Below are positions 15,023 through 22,863 of a DNA stretch of 42,301 nt, piece by piece. This stretch comes from Nocardioidaceae bacterium (GTDB lineage Bacteria > Actinomycetota > Actinomycetes > Propionibacteriales > Nocardioidaceae): positions 1 to 42,301 of the forward strand of contig JAICKK010000009.1 in assembly GCA_025927955.1 (NCBI GenBank), read 5' to 3'. Below the pieces are notes generated by a model that was not told the origin of the DNA, did not search any database, and saw only the letters and a program-made list of their open reading frames with translations. The stretch's first letter is position 1. The number at the start of each line of letters is the position of its first letter. A program made the translations under genes and the position numbers.

Positions 15023-16570
15023 CTAGACCAGCCAGGAGCGTCGGCGTCCGCGCGAGGCGCGGTGCCAGCGGCGCGCGAAGCGCTGCTCGAGCCGGTCCGC
15101 GCGATGTCCCTCGCGGGCGTAGAGCGCGCCGAGTGCGAAGGTGCTGCCCGCGGCGGCCGCGAGCTCGTCCAGGCCCAGCAGCTCCGCCCGGACGACCTGG
15201 ATGTCGTGGTGCTCGCCGAGCACCGACTGCACCCGCCTGAGGCCGGTCACGAACTGCTCGGCCGGCTTGCCGTAGACCTCGACGAGCGGCTCCGCGGCGT
15301 AGCGCACCCGCTTGGCCGCCTTGCGGACCTCGTGCAACGCGCGGTCCCGCTGCTGGACACCCGCTCGAGGCTCGTCGGGTGCCTGCAGGCGGGCGACACG
15401 GTCGACCAGCCGCTTCCAGTCGTGTCGGACCCGTCGGCGCAGCACCTTGCGGACCCGCGCCTCCGCCTTCCCGGACCAGGGCGGCGCCATGGCCAAGGAC
15501 TGGAGGGCGTCCATCAGTGCGAAGTACCGGTCCTCCAGCAGGCCGTCCTGCGCCCTCGTGAGCGCCGCGTCGGCGCGGGCACCCAGCCGGTCCTCGACGA
15601 TCTGGCGCACCGGTCCCGTCGGCGCGGGCGCCACCCGTGCCAGCCCTGTCCCGAGCCGGTCGCGCAGGACCTCGGCGTCCCGGGCCTCGCCGAGACGCCG
15701 CCCCAGCCACCTCAGCTCCTCCCGCAGAGGCTCGCTCACCTCGCGGTCGAGCAGGGGGCGGAACGTGGCGAGCGCGCTGCGCAGGCGCCGTACGGCGACG
15801 CGCATCCGGTGCACCGCGTCCGGTGCTCCGCGCCGCACCAGCGGGTCGCAGCGACGCAGGTCCTCCACGAGGGCGGCCAACCGCGGCCCGAGCACGTCGC
15901 GGGCGGGCCCCTTGGGCCGCGGGCGCGGGCGCTGCGGGACGGCGCCGGCGTGGTACCGGTCGCCGAGCGCCCGCGCCAGCTTGGACTGCCACGCAGCCGG
16001 GTGCGCGCCCGCGTCCGCGAGCACGACGGCCGCCCGCCGGAGGAGCTCGGTGTCCCCGGTGACGACCTCGAGCTCCCACTCCCGCCAGGTCCGCGTCTCC
16101 GCCTCGAACCGCTCGTCGGCGGGCAGCTCCGCACGGACGCGGTCGTCGGAGAGCCGCGCGAGCACCGAGCCGTCCTCGGCCACGAGCTCGTAGTCGCGGC
16201 GGCTCGTCCGCACGGTGGCGACCGGGGTCAGGGCCTGGCCGCGGGTGAGCAGCCGCACGGCGGTCCGGTACGGCTTCGGCACGGCTCCGACCGCCCTTCC
16301 GAGCGGCTCGTGGGCCTCGTGCCGGCCGCGTCGGGTCGGCAGCTTGAGGTGCCAGCCGGCGTCGTCACCGCCGGCGCGCCGGCGCAACGTGACGCCGGCA
16401 CGGACCAGGGCCAGGTCGTGGGTGTCGAAGTAGGTCGCCTCCAGGTGGTGCTCGGTGGGGCCGTGCACCGCCGCGACCGCCTCGACGCCGGTCCACGCGG
16501 GCACCTGCGCGGAGTCCGGCACCTCGTAGGTGTCCTCGACCTCGAGATGGTCCGGGTGCGTGGAGGTCAT
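15023..16570 (-). CDS. CYTH-CHAD domain protein (515 aa)
   Basis: Residues 1-200 form a CYTH (triphosphate tunnel) domain with HLEVEDTYEVP at the start and WHLKLPTRRG. Residues about 215-505 form a CHAD helical domain with the histidine/arginine-rich helices VHRMRVAVRRLRS and LHEVRKAAKRVRYAAEP. CHAD domains bind polyphosphate; CYTH domains hydrolyse inorganic triphosphate or act on organic triphosphates. The usual CYTH ExExK motif reads EVEDT here, so its lysine is replaced by Thr14, which may weaken catalysis. ATG at 16568-16570 is the chosen start. A GGGTAT sequence nine bases upstream resembles a -10, but no GTTT -35 is seen. A role in polyphosphate metabolism is inference. Confidence 0.88.
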   Translation of the reverse strand: MTSTHPDHLEVEDTYEVPDSAQVPAWTGVEAVAAVHGPTEHHLEATYFDTHDLALVRAGVTLRRRAGGDDAGWHLKLPTRRGRHEAHEPLGRAVGAVPKPYRTAVRLLTRGQALTPVATVRTSRRDYELVAEDGSVLARLSDDRVRAELPADERFEAETRTWREWELEVVTGDTELLRRAAVVLADAGAHPAAWQSKLARALGDRYHAGAVPQRPRPRPKGPARDVLGPRLAALVEDLRRCDPLVRRGAPDAVHRMRVAVRRLRSALATFRPLLDREVSEPLREELRWLGRRLGEARDAEVLRDRLGTGLARVAPAPTGPVRQIVEDRLGARADAALTRAQDGLLEDRYFALMDALQSLAMAPPWSGKAEARVRKVLRRRVRHDWKRLVDRVARLQAPDEPRAGVQQRDRALHEVRKAAKRVRYAAEPLVEVYGKPAEQFVTGLRRVQSVLGEHHDIQVVRAELLGLDELAAAAGSTFALGALYAREGHRADRLEQRFARRWHRASRGRRRSWLV

Positions 16571-16590
16571 GAGGTCGGTATACCCCAGTA

Positions 16591-16634
16591 GCGGGCCGGT
16601 GGCGGGCCAGTGGCGGGCGGGTGGCGGGCCGGCA
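16591..16634. repeat. 11-bp tandem repeat, four units
   Basis: Four units of gcgggccggtg with minor changes (16591, 16602, 16613, 16624) lie in the divergent region between the CYTH-CHAD gene and the GGDEF-EAL gene, just upstream of the former's possible -10. Copy-number change could alter promoter spacing. The rest of this 209-base gap has no gene. Confidence 0.75.
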
Positions 16635-16779
16635 ACCCCTCAGGTGGCTGTCGTGCCGGCCGATGCAGCAGGTACGGGGACCGGCTGCTGGAGGCGACGG
16701 CATCCGGTCCCCGTCCCACGTCGTCCGAGGCGGTCTCGCCGGACGTGACATCCGAGCTCGAGCCGAGGGGGGCGGTGCG

Positions 16780-19560
16780 GTGCTGCCACGCACGCGCCGG
16801 TACGGCGTGGAGGTCGGCGTCGCCGTCCTGGCGACCGCGGCCTTCCTCGCCTGGCTGCTCAGCGACCTCGGCACCCCGCAGACGCGCGGGCTCGTCGGTG
16901 TCTGCCTCTACGTCGTGGTGCCGCTCGTGGCGGCTGGGGCCAGCCGGTCCGCGCACCGTGCGCGCAAGGGGCGGCACGACGGCTGGGCCTGGATCGCGGC
17001 CGGCTGCGTCGTGTGGTCGATGGGCGGCGTCGTGTGGACCGGGTACGCGCTTCTCGGGCAGCCGGCGGCCCACCCGTCGTACGCGGACATCTTCTTCCTC
17101 GGCTACGCCGTCCCCGTGGGCGTCGGGATCCTGCGCTTCCCCCGGGGCTCGCGACGGCCATGGCGTCGCTGGCGGCTCGCCCTGGACTCGCTGGTGACGG
17201 CGGGCTCGCTGCTGCTCTGCAGCGCCGTCTGGGTCCTCGCTCCGGTGCTGGACGGGACGCCGTGGACGCTCGCCCGGATCGACGCCCTTGCCTATCCCGT
17301 GCTCGACGTCGTGCTCGCCTCGTTGGTGCTGAGCCGCGCCATGGTCCTGCCGCACATCCGGCGGCCGATGTGGGCGCCGCTGGCCGCCGGCCTGGTCACG
17401 CTGGCGGCCACCGACAGCGGCTACGCGGCGTCGGCCCTGCGCGGGGAGTTCCGCCCCGGAGGGCTCCTGGACATCGGCTACGTCGCCGCGTTCCTGCTCG
17501 TCACGCTCGCGGCCCGCGCTCCCGAGCCGGCGCCGCGCGCCTCGGCGGACGGCCGCGCCCCGGGGACGCCCACGGTGGGTCAGCAGCTGGTGCCCTACGT
17601 CGCCGTCCTGCTCGCGGCCGCCGCCGTGGTGAGCAGCCTCGTCACCCACCACCCCACGCCGCTGCTGTGGCTCGCGGTCCCGCTGCTGGTCTGCGTCGCG
17701 GTCCGTCAGGTCGTCGCGGTGGCCGACCACGTCAGCGTCGAGAGCCACCTCGCGCACGCCGTCGCGCGCCGTACCGCACAGCTGCGGCACCGGGAGCAGT
17801 GGTGGCGCGACCTCGTCCAGAACCTCACCGATGTCGTGCTCGTCCTGGACCCCGGGGGTCGGGTCCGCTACTGCAGCTCGTCGGTCACGGCGGCCCTCGG
17901 AGCGTGGCCCCGGCTCGACACCGTGGACGGTCTGGTGACGCTGGTGCACCCCGACGACCGGGCGCCCGCGCTCGCCTCGATCCGCCCGGTCGTCGTGGGC
18001 GAGCGCCGGCGGGACCGTGTGGAGTGCCGGGTCCGGCACCGCGACGGCAGGTGGGTGTGGTTCGAGGTGACCGCCGTGGGGCAGATCAGCGAGGGCGCGC
18101 TCGAGGGCGCCGTGGTGACCCTGCACGACGTCAGCGAGCGCCGCCAGCTCCTGGACCGCCTCTCGCACCAGGCGCACCACGACGCACTGACCGGCCTGCC
18201 CAACCGGGCCCTGCTCATGGAGCGGGTCGACGCGGCACTGCAGGGTCCGTCCCCGGCGTCGTTCGCCCTGCTCCTGCTCGACCTCGACGACTTCAAGCTC
18301 ATCAACGACAGGCACGGGCACTCCGCGGGCGACGCCGTCCTCGAGGTGGTCGGCCGGCGACTGCGCAGTGTGGTGGGCGCCGGTGACCCCGCCGACACCG
18401 TGGCCAGGCTGGGAGGCGACGAGTTCTGCCTGCTGGTGCACGGGTCCGCGAAGCGCGCATGGTCGGTCGCCGAGCGGGTCCGGGAGGAGCTCTCGCGGCC
18501 GGTGCTGGTCGGCGGCCGGCGCTTCCCCGTGGGCGCCAGTGTCGGGATCGTGCTGGCCGGCGACTGCACGGGAGACGCGGTCCCCGGCCGGGAGGAGAGC
18601 GCGCAGGCCCTGCTCTCCCACGCGGACATCGCGCTCTACGAGGCGAAGGGCAAGGGCAAGGGCACCGCGGTGCTCATCCAGGGCCGCGAACGCGCCAAGG
18701 CCGCTCAGCAGGTGCAGCTGCGCGAGCAGGTCGCGGAGCCGGACCTCGACCAGTTCTCCGTCGTCTACCAGCCGGTGGTCGACCTCACGACCGGCCAGAT
18801 GCGGGGCGTCGAGGCGCTGTTGCGGTGGAGCCACCCCGAGCTCGGCCAGGTGTCGCCCGAGGCGTTCATCCCGATGGCCGAGCAGTGCGGGTCCATCCAG
18901 ACGCTCGGGTGGTACGTCCTGCGCCAGGCCTGCGAGCAGCTCGCGGAGTGGACCCGCGAGGTTCCCGGCCACCGGCTGGCCGTCGGCGTCAACGCCTCGA
19001 TCAGGCAGCTGGACGAGCCGGCCTTCGCCGACCGGTTGCTGGGACTGGTCCACGGGTACGGCGTGCAGCCGGACCAGGTCGTGCTGGAGCTGACCGAGCA
19101 GGCCCTGGCCGTGGACTTCGAGACGGCCGTCTCGGTGGTCGCCGAGCTCCGCGACGGTGGCGTCTCCGTGGCGGTCGACGACTACGGCACCGGCTACTCC
19201 TCCCTGCGCTACCTGCACCGCTTCGCCGCCGACGTGGTGAAGATCGACCGCAGCTTCGTCGCCAACGCCGCCGAGAGCGGGCACACGCAGAAGATCGTAC
19301 GGTCCGTGCTGCACATGGCCGAGTCCCTGGACCTGCAGTCGATCGCCGAGGGCATCGAGACCCCGGCCCAGCTCGAGCTGGTCCGTGCCCTGGGATGCGA
19401 CCTCGGACAGGGGTACCTGTTCTCCCGGCCCGTCCCGGCCGCTGCCATCACGCAGATGCTGCGGACCGGCGCCGACTTCACCGGCCTGACCGGCTGTCCC
19501 CGCCTTCCGGGCTCGCCGGGGCACTCCGCAGCGGCACGGCCATCGGTCCAGGCCGTCTGA
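16780..19560 (+). CDS. Membrane PAS-GGDEF-EAL protein (926 aa)
   Basis: An integral membrane sensor of about eight to nine helices (residues 8-300) is followed by a PAS domain (about 340-455), GGDEF (RLGGDEF near 544-549) and EAL (VEALLRW, Glu678). The GGDEF core DLDDFKLINDRHGH is intact but there is no RxxD inhibitory site. The EAL domain keeps the expected residues: Asn in VNASIRQ, Glu in LELTEQA, the DDYGTGYSS pair (Asp800-801), VKIDRSF, AEGIET and GQGYLFSRP. Both synthesis and hydrolysis of c-di-GMP are therefore possible. GTG at 16780 follows GAGGGG and is preferred over a longer frame from 16621, whose extra residues look non-coding. No clear downstream terminator is visible. Confidence 0.9.
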   Translation: MLPRTRRYGVEVGVAVLATAAFLAWLLSDLGTPQTRGLVGVCLYVVVPLVAAGASRSAHRARKGRHDGWAWIAAGCVVWSMGGVVWTGYALLGQPAAHPSYADIFFLGYAVPVGVGILRFPRGSRRPWRRWRLALDSLVTAGSLLLCSAVWVLAPVLDGTPWTLARIDALAYPVLDVVLASLVLSRAMVLPHIRRPMWAPLAAGLVTLAATDSGYAASALRGEFRPGGLLDIGYVAAFLLVTLAARAPEPAPRASADGRAPGTPTVGQQLVPYVAVLLAAAAVVSSLVTHHPTPLLWLAVPLLVCVAVRQVVAVADHVSVESHLAHAVARRTAQLRHREQWWRDLVQNLTDVVLVLDPGGRVRYCSSSVTAALGAWPRLDTVDGLVTLVHPDDRAPALASIRPVVVGERRRDRVECRVRHRDGRWVWFEVTAVGQISEGALEGAVVTLHDVSERRQLLDRLSHQAHHDALTGLPNRALLMERVDAALQGPSPASFALLLLDLDDFKLINDRHGHSAGDAVLEVVGRRLRSVVGAGDPADTVARLGGDEFCLLVHGSAKRAWSVAERVREELSRPVLVGGRRFPVGASVGIVLAGDCTGDAVPGREESAQALLSHADIALYEAKGKGKGTAVLIQGRERAKAAQQVQLREQVAEPDLDQFSVVYQPVVDLTTGQMRGVEALLRWSHPELGQVSPEAFIPMAEQCGSIQTLGWYVLRQACEQLAEWTREVPGHRLAVGVNASIRQLDEPAFADRLLGLVHGYGVQPDQVVLELTEQALAVDFETAVSVVAELRDGGVSVAVDDYGTGYSSLRYLHRFAADVVKIDRSFVANAAESGHTQKIVRSVLHMAESLDLQSIAEGIETPAQLELVRALGCDLGQGYLFSRPVPAAAITQMLRTGADFTGLTGCPRLPGSPGHSAAARPSVQAV

Positions 19561-19647
19561 ACCGACACCCGATGTCGCGGGATTGAGGAACACCGCGCTG
19601 GGCACCTTTCCACCTCAACCTCCAAGACTTACCAACAAGGAGGCGTG

Positions 19648-20466
19648 ATGGCGACCACAGGCGCCAACGAGTCGACGACATCGACTCCGCAGAGCCCGAC
19701 ACAGCCAGGGAGCGGTGCCAAGGAGCAGGCCCAGCAGGCAGCGGGCACCGCGGCCGACGAGACCAAGCACGTTGCCGGCGTGGCCCAGGACGAGGCGCGC
19801 CGCGTCGCGTCGGAGGCGACGTCGCAGGTGCAGGACCTGGTGGACCAGGCCACGTCCGCGCTCGACGAGCAGTCGCGTACGCAGCGCGACCGGCTGGTCG
19901 GCACCCTTCGCAGCTTCGGCGACGACCTCGAGAAGATGGCGTCCCAGGGTGAGGGGGGGCTCGCCGCCGACGTCGCCCGCCAGGCCGCCGACCGGGCCCA
20001 TGCCCTGTCCTCGCGGCTCGACGGACGCGAGCCGCGCGCCCTGCTCGACGACGTGCGCAGCTTCGCCCGACGCAGGCCCGGCACCTTCCTGCTCGGCGCG
20101 CTCGCGGCGGGTGTGGTGGCGGGGCGGTTGACCCGCGGCGCGAAGGCGTCGCACGACGACAGCGGCACCCGCAGCCTCTCGGGCGGGCACGCCGGTCTCA
20201 CCAACCTTCCGCCCGGCCGCCCGGCCGGCGACCTGTCGGCCGAGACGTATGCCCCGACGGGGCCGGTGACGCGACCCCGTCCGGCGGACGTGACATCGCC
20301 CGCGGACCCGCTGACCACCGGCGCCGGCGCGCCGTCGAGCGGCCCCGTCCTCGGGTCCGGCGGCGACGACCTCGGCACCGCGGCCGGCGACCCGCTCGCG
20401 GGGACGGGCCGGCCGGGGCAGGCCCCGGTCTACCCGGGGGGCACGGACGCGGGCGGTCGCGCATGA
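19648..20466 (+). CDS. Stress/envelope protein with helical repeats and one membrane segment (272 aa)
   Basis: An alanine- and glutamine-rich amphipathic N-terminal half (AKEQAQQAAGTAADETKHVAG, then a segment like VQDLVDQATSALDEQ) resembles coiled-coil or LEA-like stress proteins. A hydrophobic stretch (TFLLGALAAGVVAGRL, about 148-163) follows, then a low-complexity Pro/Gly/Thr tail. ATG at 19648 has AAGGAGG at 19637-19643; a GTG three bases earlier is too close. Its TGA overlaps the next ATG (ATGA). Together with the holin-family and DUF3618-type genes it forms a compact operon found widely in actinobacteria. Molecular function is unknown. No sigma-F-like promoter is visible upstream. Confidence 0.7.
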   Translation: MATTGANESTTSTPQSPTQPGSGAKEQAQQAAGTAADETKHVAGVAQDEARRVASEATSQVQDLVDQATSALDEQSRTQRDRLVGTLRSFGDDLEKMASQGEGGLAADVARQAADRAHALSSRLDGREPRALLDDVRSFARRRPGTFLLGALAAGVVAGRLTRGAKASHDDSGTRSLSGGHAGLTNLPPGRPAGDLSAETYAPTGPVTRPRPADVTSPADPLTTGAGAPSSGPVLGSGGDDLGTAAGDPLAGTGRPGQAPVYPGGTDAGGRA

Positions 20467-20891
20467 GCAGCACGGCAGACGCCTCCCGTCCCGAGCTGCC
20501 GGCCGACGCCGGGGAGACGCGCTCGATAGGGCAGATCGTCGGTGACATCAGCAAGGACATGAGCACGCTGATCAAGCAGGAGATGGACCTGGCGAAGTCC
20601 GAGCTGAAGCAGGAGGTCGCGAAGGTCGGGAAGGGTGCGGGGATGTTCGGCGGTGCCGGCCTGGCCGGCTGGTTCACGCTGTTCTTCCTCTCCTTCGCCC
20701 TGACCTACCTGCTCGACAACTGGATGCCCCTGGAGCTGGCGGCGCTGATCGTCGGCGTCCTGTGGGCCATCGTCGCCGCGGTCCTCGCGCTCGTGGGCCG
20801 CAAGGAGATCAAGGAAGCCAACCCCCAGCTGCCTGTCACGCAGCAGACCTTGAAGGAGGACGCCCAATGGGCCAAGACACAGAAGAGCTGA
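20463..20891 (+). CDS. Phage holin superfamily 6/DUF1469-type membrane protein (142 aa)
   Basis: A charged helix (DISKDMSTLIKQEMDLAKSEL, about 29-49) precedes two hydrophobic helices (about 60-82 and 88-111) and a lysine/glutamate-rich tail. This matches the actinobacterial Phage_holin_3_6/DUF1469 family, which despite its name is chromosomal and not tied to prophages. Members are thought to act in envelope stress or membrane organisation. It overlaps its neighbours on both sides: 4 bases upstream, 25 bases downstream. Confidence 0.85.
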   Translation: MSSTADASRPELPADAGETRSIGQIVGDISKDMSTLIKQEMDLAKSELKQEVAKVGKGAGMFGGAGLAGWFTLFFLSFALTYLLDNWMPLELAALIVGVLWAIVAAVLALVGRKEIKEANPQLPVTQQTLKEDAQWAKTQKS

Positions 20892-21475
20892 GCACCACGC
20901 CCGCGGACATCGAGTCGACGCGCGACAACCTGTCGCGGGACATCGACGAGCTGACCGACAAGATCAGCCCGTCGCGGGTGATGGAGCGGCGCAAGCAGGC
21001 GGCCAGGGGTCGTCTGGGGTCCCTGCGCGACAGTCTCATGGGTTCGGCGTCCAGCGCGAGGGACAGCGTTTCCTCCGCAGGGACCAGCACCACGTCGTCG
21101 GTGTCGTCGGCGTCAGGCGCCGCCTCCAGCGCCGCCACTGGCGCGGTCGACGCGATCGGGTCCAAGGCGCAGGGCAACCCGCTCGCCGCCGGGCTGGTGG
21201 CCTTCGGTGCGGGCATGCTGCTCTCCGCGCTGATCCCCGCCAGCGAGAAGGAGGCCGACCTCGCCGGTCGCGCGGTCGACGCGGCCAAGGAGCATGGCCA
21301 GCCGGTGATCGACGAGGTGAAGTCGGTCGGGCAGGACATGGGCCAGGACCTCAAGGACTCCGCGGTGGAGGCCGCCCAGCAGGTGAAGGCCACGGCCCAG
21401 GAGGGCGCCCAGAACGTCAAGCAGGAGGGACAGTCCTCCGCCGAGACGGTCAAGGAGCAGGCGAAGCCCAGCTGA
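20867..21475 (+). CDS. DUF3618-type protein (202 aa)
   Basis: The start PADIESTRDNLSRDIDELTDKISPSRVMERR (about 12-42) is the diagnostic DUF3618 motif. A Ser-rich linker (SSARDSVSSAGTSTTSSV) leads to one hydrophobic segment (AAGLVAFGAGMLLSALI, about 105-121), and the C-terminal 80 residues form a charged alanine/glutamine helix like late embryogenesis proteins. ATG at 20867 has AAGGAGG at 20853-20859 and lies inside the preceding gene. It is the last gene of the three-gene operon, followed by strong hairpins. Function unknown; probably envelope-associated. Confidence 0.85.
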   Translation: MGQDTEELSTTPADIESTRDNLSRDIDELTDKISPSRVMERRKQAARGRLGSLRDSLMGSASSARDSVSSAGTSTTSSVSSASGAASSAATGAVDAIGSKAQGNPLAAGLVAFGAGMLLSALIPASEKEADLAGRAVDAAKEHGQPVIDEVKSVGQDMGQDLKDSAVEAAQQVKATAQEGAQNVKQEGQSSAETVKEQAKPS

Positions 21476-21487
21476 GCCGACTCGCTC

Positions 21488-21512
21488 TCCCGGCCGCTCC
21501 ACGGGGCCGGGA
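21488..21512. terminator. Stem-loop after the DUF3618 operon
   Basis: TCCCGGCC and GGCCGGGA form a perfect 8-bp stem with a 9-base loop, 12 bases after the DUF3618 stop. It precedes the stronger hairpin at 21546. Confidence 0.5.
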
Positions 21513-21545
21513 GGAGCCGGTCGTCCGCGCTCGGACGCCCGTGAA

Positions 21546-21589
21546 GCGCGCCGGGGCCCGCAGGGCACTCCCTGCGGGCCCCGGCGCGC
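21546..21589. terminator. Bidirectional terminator with a 20-bp perfect stem
   Basis: Two 20-base arms (21546-21565 and 21570-21589) are exact reverse complements around the tetraloop CACT. It sits between the convergent DUF3618 operon and the sigma-factor gene, so it probably terminates both. No U tract follows on either strand, as is common in actinobacteria. Confidence 0.85.
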
Positions 21590-21660
21590 GTGCTGTGGGT
21601 GGCTCGGCCGCAGGAGGTCCCCCGCAGACCGGTGCCTCAGCGGTGCCGCAGCGCGGCGAC

Positions 21661-21710
21661 CGCACCGGTCACCGCACACCGCACACCGGTCACCGCACAC
21701 CGGCCACCGG
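21661..21710. repeat. Short tandem repeat overlapping the sigma-factor 3' end
   Basis: Units of cgcacaccggtcac (14 bp) occur at 21680 and 21694, with shorter versions at 21661 and 21673. The repeat includes the sigma gene stop (21690-21692), so slippage would change the last residues (QPVAGVR) of the protein. Confidence 0.65.
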
Positions 21711-22601
21711 CTGCCGGCCGCGCTCCGCCGAGCGCGGAGGCGAGGTCCGCTGACGGGGTGGTCGGTGCGGGCCCTGCAGGTGCTCGGGCTCCTCCGGCGT
21801 GGTGAGCGCCTCGCGGAGGTCACGCAGGATCCGGGCCAGGAGGCGGGACACCTGCATCTGCGTCACGCCGATGTCCTCGGCGATCTCCTGCTGGCTGCGC
21901 TGCTCGAAGAAGCGGAGCTCGACGATCCGCCGGTCGCGCCGGCAGAGCCGGCGCACCGCCGGGCCGAGCACGGCGCGCGCCTCGGCCGCCTCCAGCGCGC
22001 TCTCCGAGAAGCCGATGCAGTCGCCGAGGGTGACCGCGGACCCCTCGCCGCCCGGCGTCGTCGGGCGGTCCAGCGACGCGGGGCTGAAGCAGCTGTCGGC
22101 GGCGAGGGCCTCGACGACGTCGTCGACGGTGCAGGAGAGGTGGACGGCGACCTCGCTCGGCCGCGGGGAGCGGCCCAGCGTCTGCTGCAGCTCCTCGGTG
22201 GCCCGGCGGATGGCGTACTGCATCTCCTGGATCCGGCGCGGGGGACGGACCACCCACCCGCGGTCGCGGAAGTGCTTCTTGAGGGCGCCGCGGATGCTGG
22301 GGACCGCGAAGGCCATGAAGCTCTGGCCCTTGTCGAGGTCGAACGTCCGCACCACCTTGACGAGCGTCAGGTAGGCGACCTGCTCGAGGTCCTCGTCGGC
22401 GATGCCCCGGTTGCGGTACCTGCGGGCCAGGCTGCGCGCGACCTCCATGTGCAGCCGCACGATCTGGTCCCGCGCGGCCCCGGCCTCCGCCGTGTCCGCG
22501 CCGGCCCTGGCCACGTCGAACAGCCGGCGGGTCGCCTGCTCGCGCCCCGGGTCGTCGAGATCCTGCGGTGCGGGGTTCCTGTGATCCATGTGAATTGTCA
22601 T
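21690..22601 (-). CDS. SigB/SigF/SigG-family RNA polymerase sigma factor (303 aa)
   Basis: A group 3 sigma-70 protein of the general-stress type. Region 2 is seen at about 45-115 (RLHMEVARSLARRYRNRG, DLEQVAYLTLVKVVRTFDLDKGQSFMAFAVPSIRGALKKHFRDRGW), region 3 at about 120-180, and region 4 at about 215-270 (RRDRRIVELRFFEQRSQQEIAEDIGVTQMQVSRLLARILRDLR). The N-terminus and the Pro/Arg-rich tail (HLQGPHRPPRQR) are variable. ATG at 22599-22601 follows GGGAGG; a GTG ten codons earlier is less likely. No anti-sigma or anti-anti-sigma gene adjoins it, which is unusual. It is the natural candidate to read the GTTT-N14/15-GGGTAC promoters at 4267 and 39668. Confidence 0.93.
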   Translation of the reverse strand: MTIHMDHRNPAPQDLDDPGREQATRRLFDVARAGADTAEAGAARDQIVRLHMEVARSLARRYRNRGIADEDLEQVAYLTLVKVVRTFDLDKGQSFMAFAVPSIRGALKKHFRDRGWVVRPPRRIQEMQYAIRRATEELQQTLGRSPRPSEVAVHLSCTVDDVVEALAADSCFSPASLDRPTTPGGEGSAVTLGDCIGFSESALEAAEARAVLGPAVRRLCRRDRRIVELRFFEQRSQQEIAEDIGVTQMQVSRLLARILRDLREALTTPEEPEHLQGPHRPPRQRTSPPRSAERGRQPVAGVR

Positions 22602-22709
22602 GAGCCTCCCATCGCGCGATCGGGAGGCCACCGACTTCTTCAGCGGCCCGGTCGGGCCCTCAGCCCGGCAGCCGTGTCGGCTTCCGGGACGTCCAGGTCC
22701 GACATGGCC

Positions 22710-22739
22710 AGGCTAGGGCCACTCGTTGCGTTCGCGCAA
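22710..22739 (-). promoter_or_regulatory. Candidate housekeeping promoter for the sigma-factor gene
   Basis: On the minus strand TTGCGC (22734-22739) and TAGCCT (22710-22715) are 18 bases apart. Transcription would begin near 22703 and give a leader of about 100 bases. The -35 overlaps a TTGCG-TTCG-CGCAA dyad (22726-22739) that could be an operator. Confidence 0.4.
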
Positions 22740-22825
22740 GTTTTGCATCGCCTGTGAGGGCCGGGCGGCGGTCCGCCGCGCGGCGTTTATCCCTAGTAGG
22801 GTCCCCGTCTTGGGACCTTCCAAAC

Positions 22826-22855
22826 GTTTGTTCTTCCGCAAATGTTGCGTAGAGT
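22826..22855 (+). promoter_or_regulatory. Candidate promoter for the membrane protein at 22864
   Basis: TTTGTT (22827-22832) and TAGAGT (22850-22855) are 17 bases apart, and the -10 ends eight bases before the ATG. This suggests a leaderless or nearly leaderless transcript. A weak stress-type reading (GTTT-N17-GCGTAG) overlaps it but matches the -10 at only four of six positions. Confidence 0.45.
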
Positions 22856-22863
22856 TGGTGAGC

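Noticed and set aside
16571-16586. GGGTAT upstream of the CYTH-CHAD gene as a sigma-F promoter
   Set aside because: No GTTT occurs 14-17 bases upstream, so only the -10 half of the consensus is present.
20463-20891. Phage holin suggesting a prophage
   Set aside because: No integrase, endolysin or structural gene is nearby; this holin-named family is a chromosomal actinobacterial membrane protein family.
22785-22806. GTTT followed by GGGTCC as a stress promoter for the 22864 gene
   Set aside because: The spacing is only ten bases and the -10 is imperfect; the TTTGTT/TAGAGT pair fits better.
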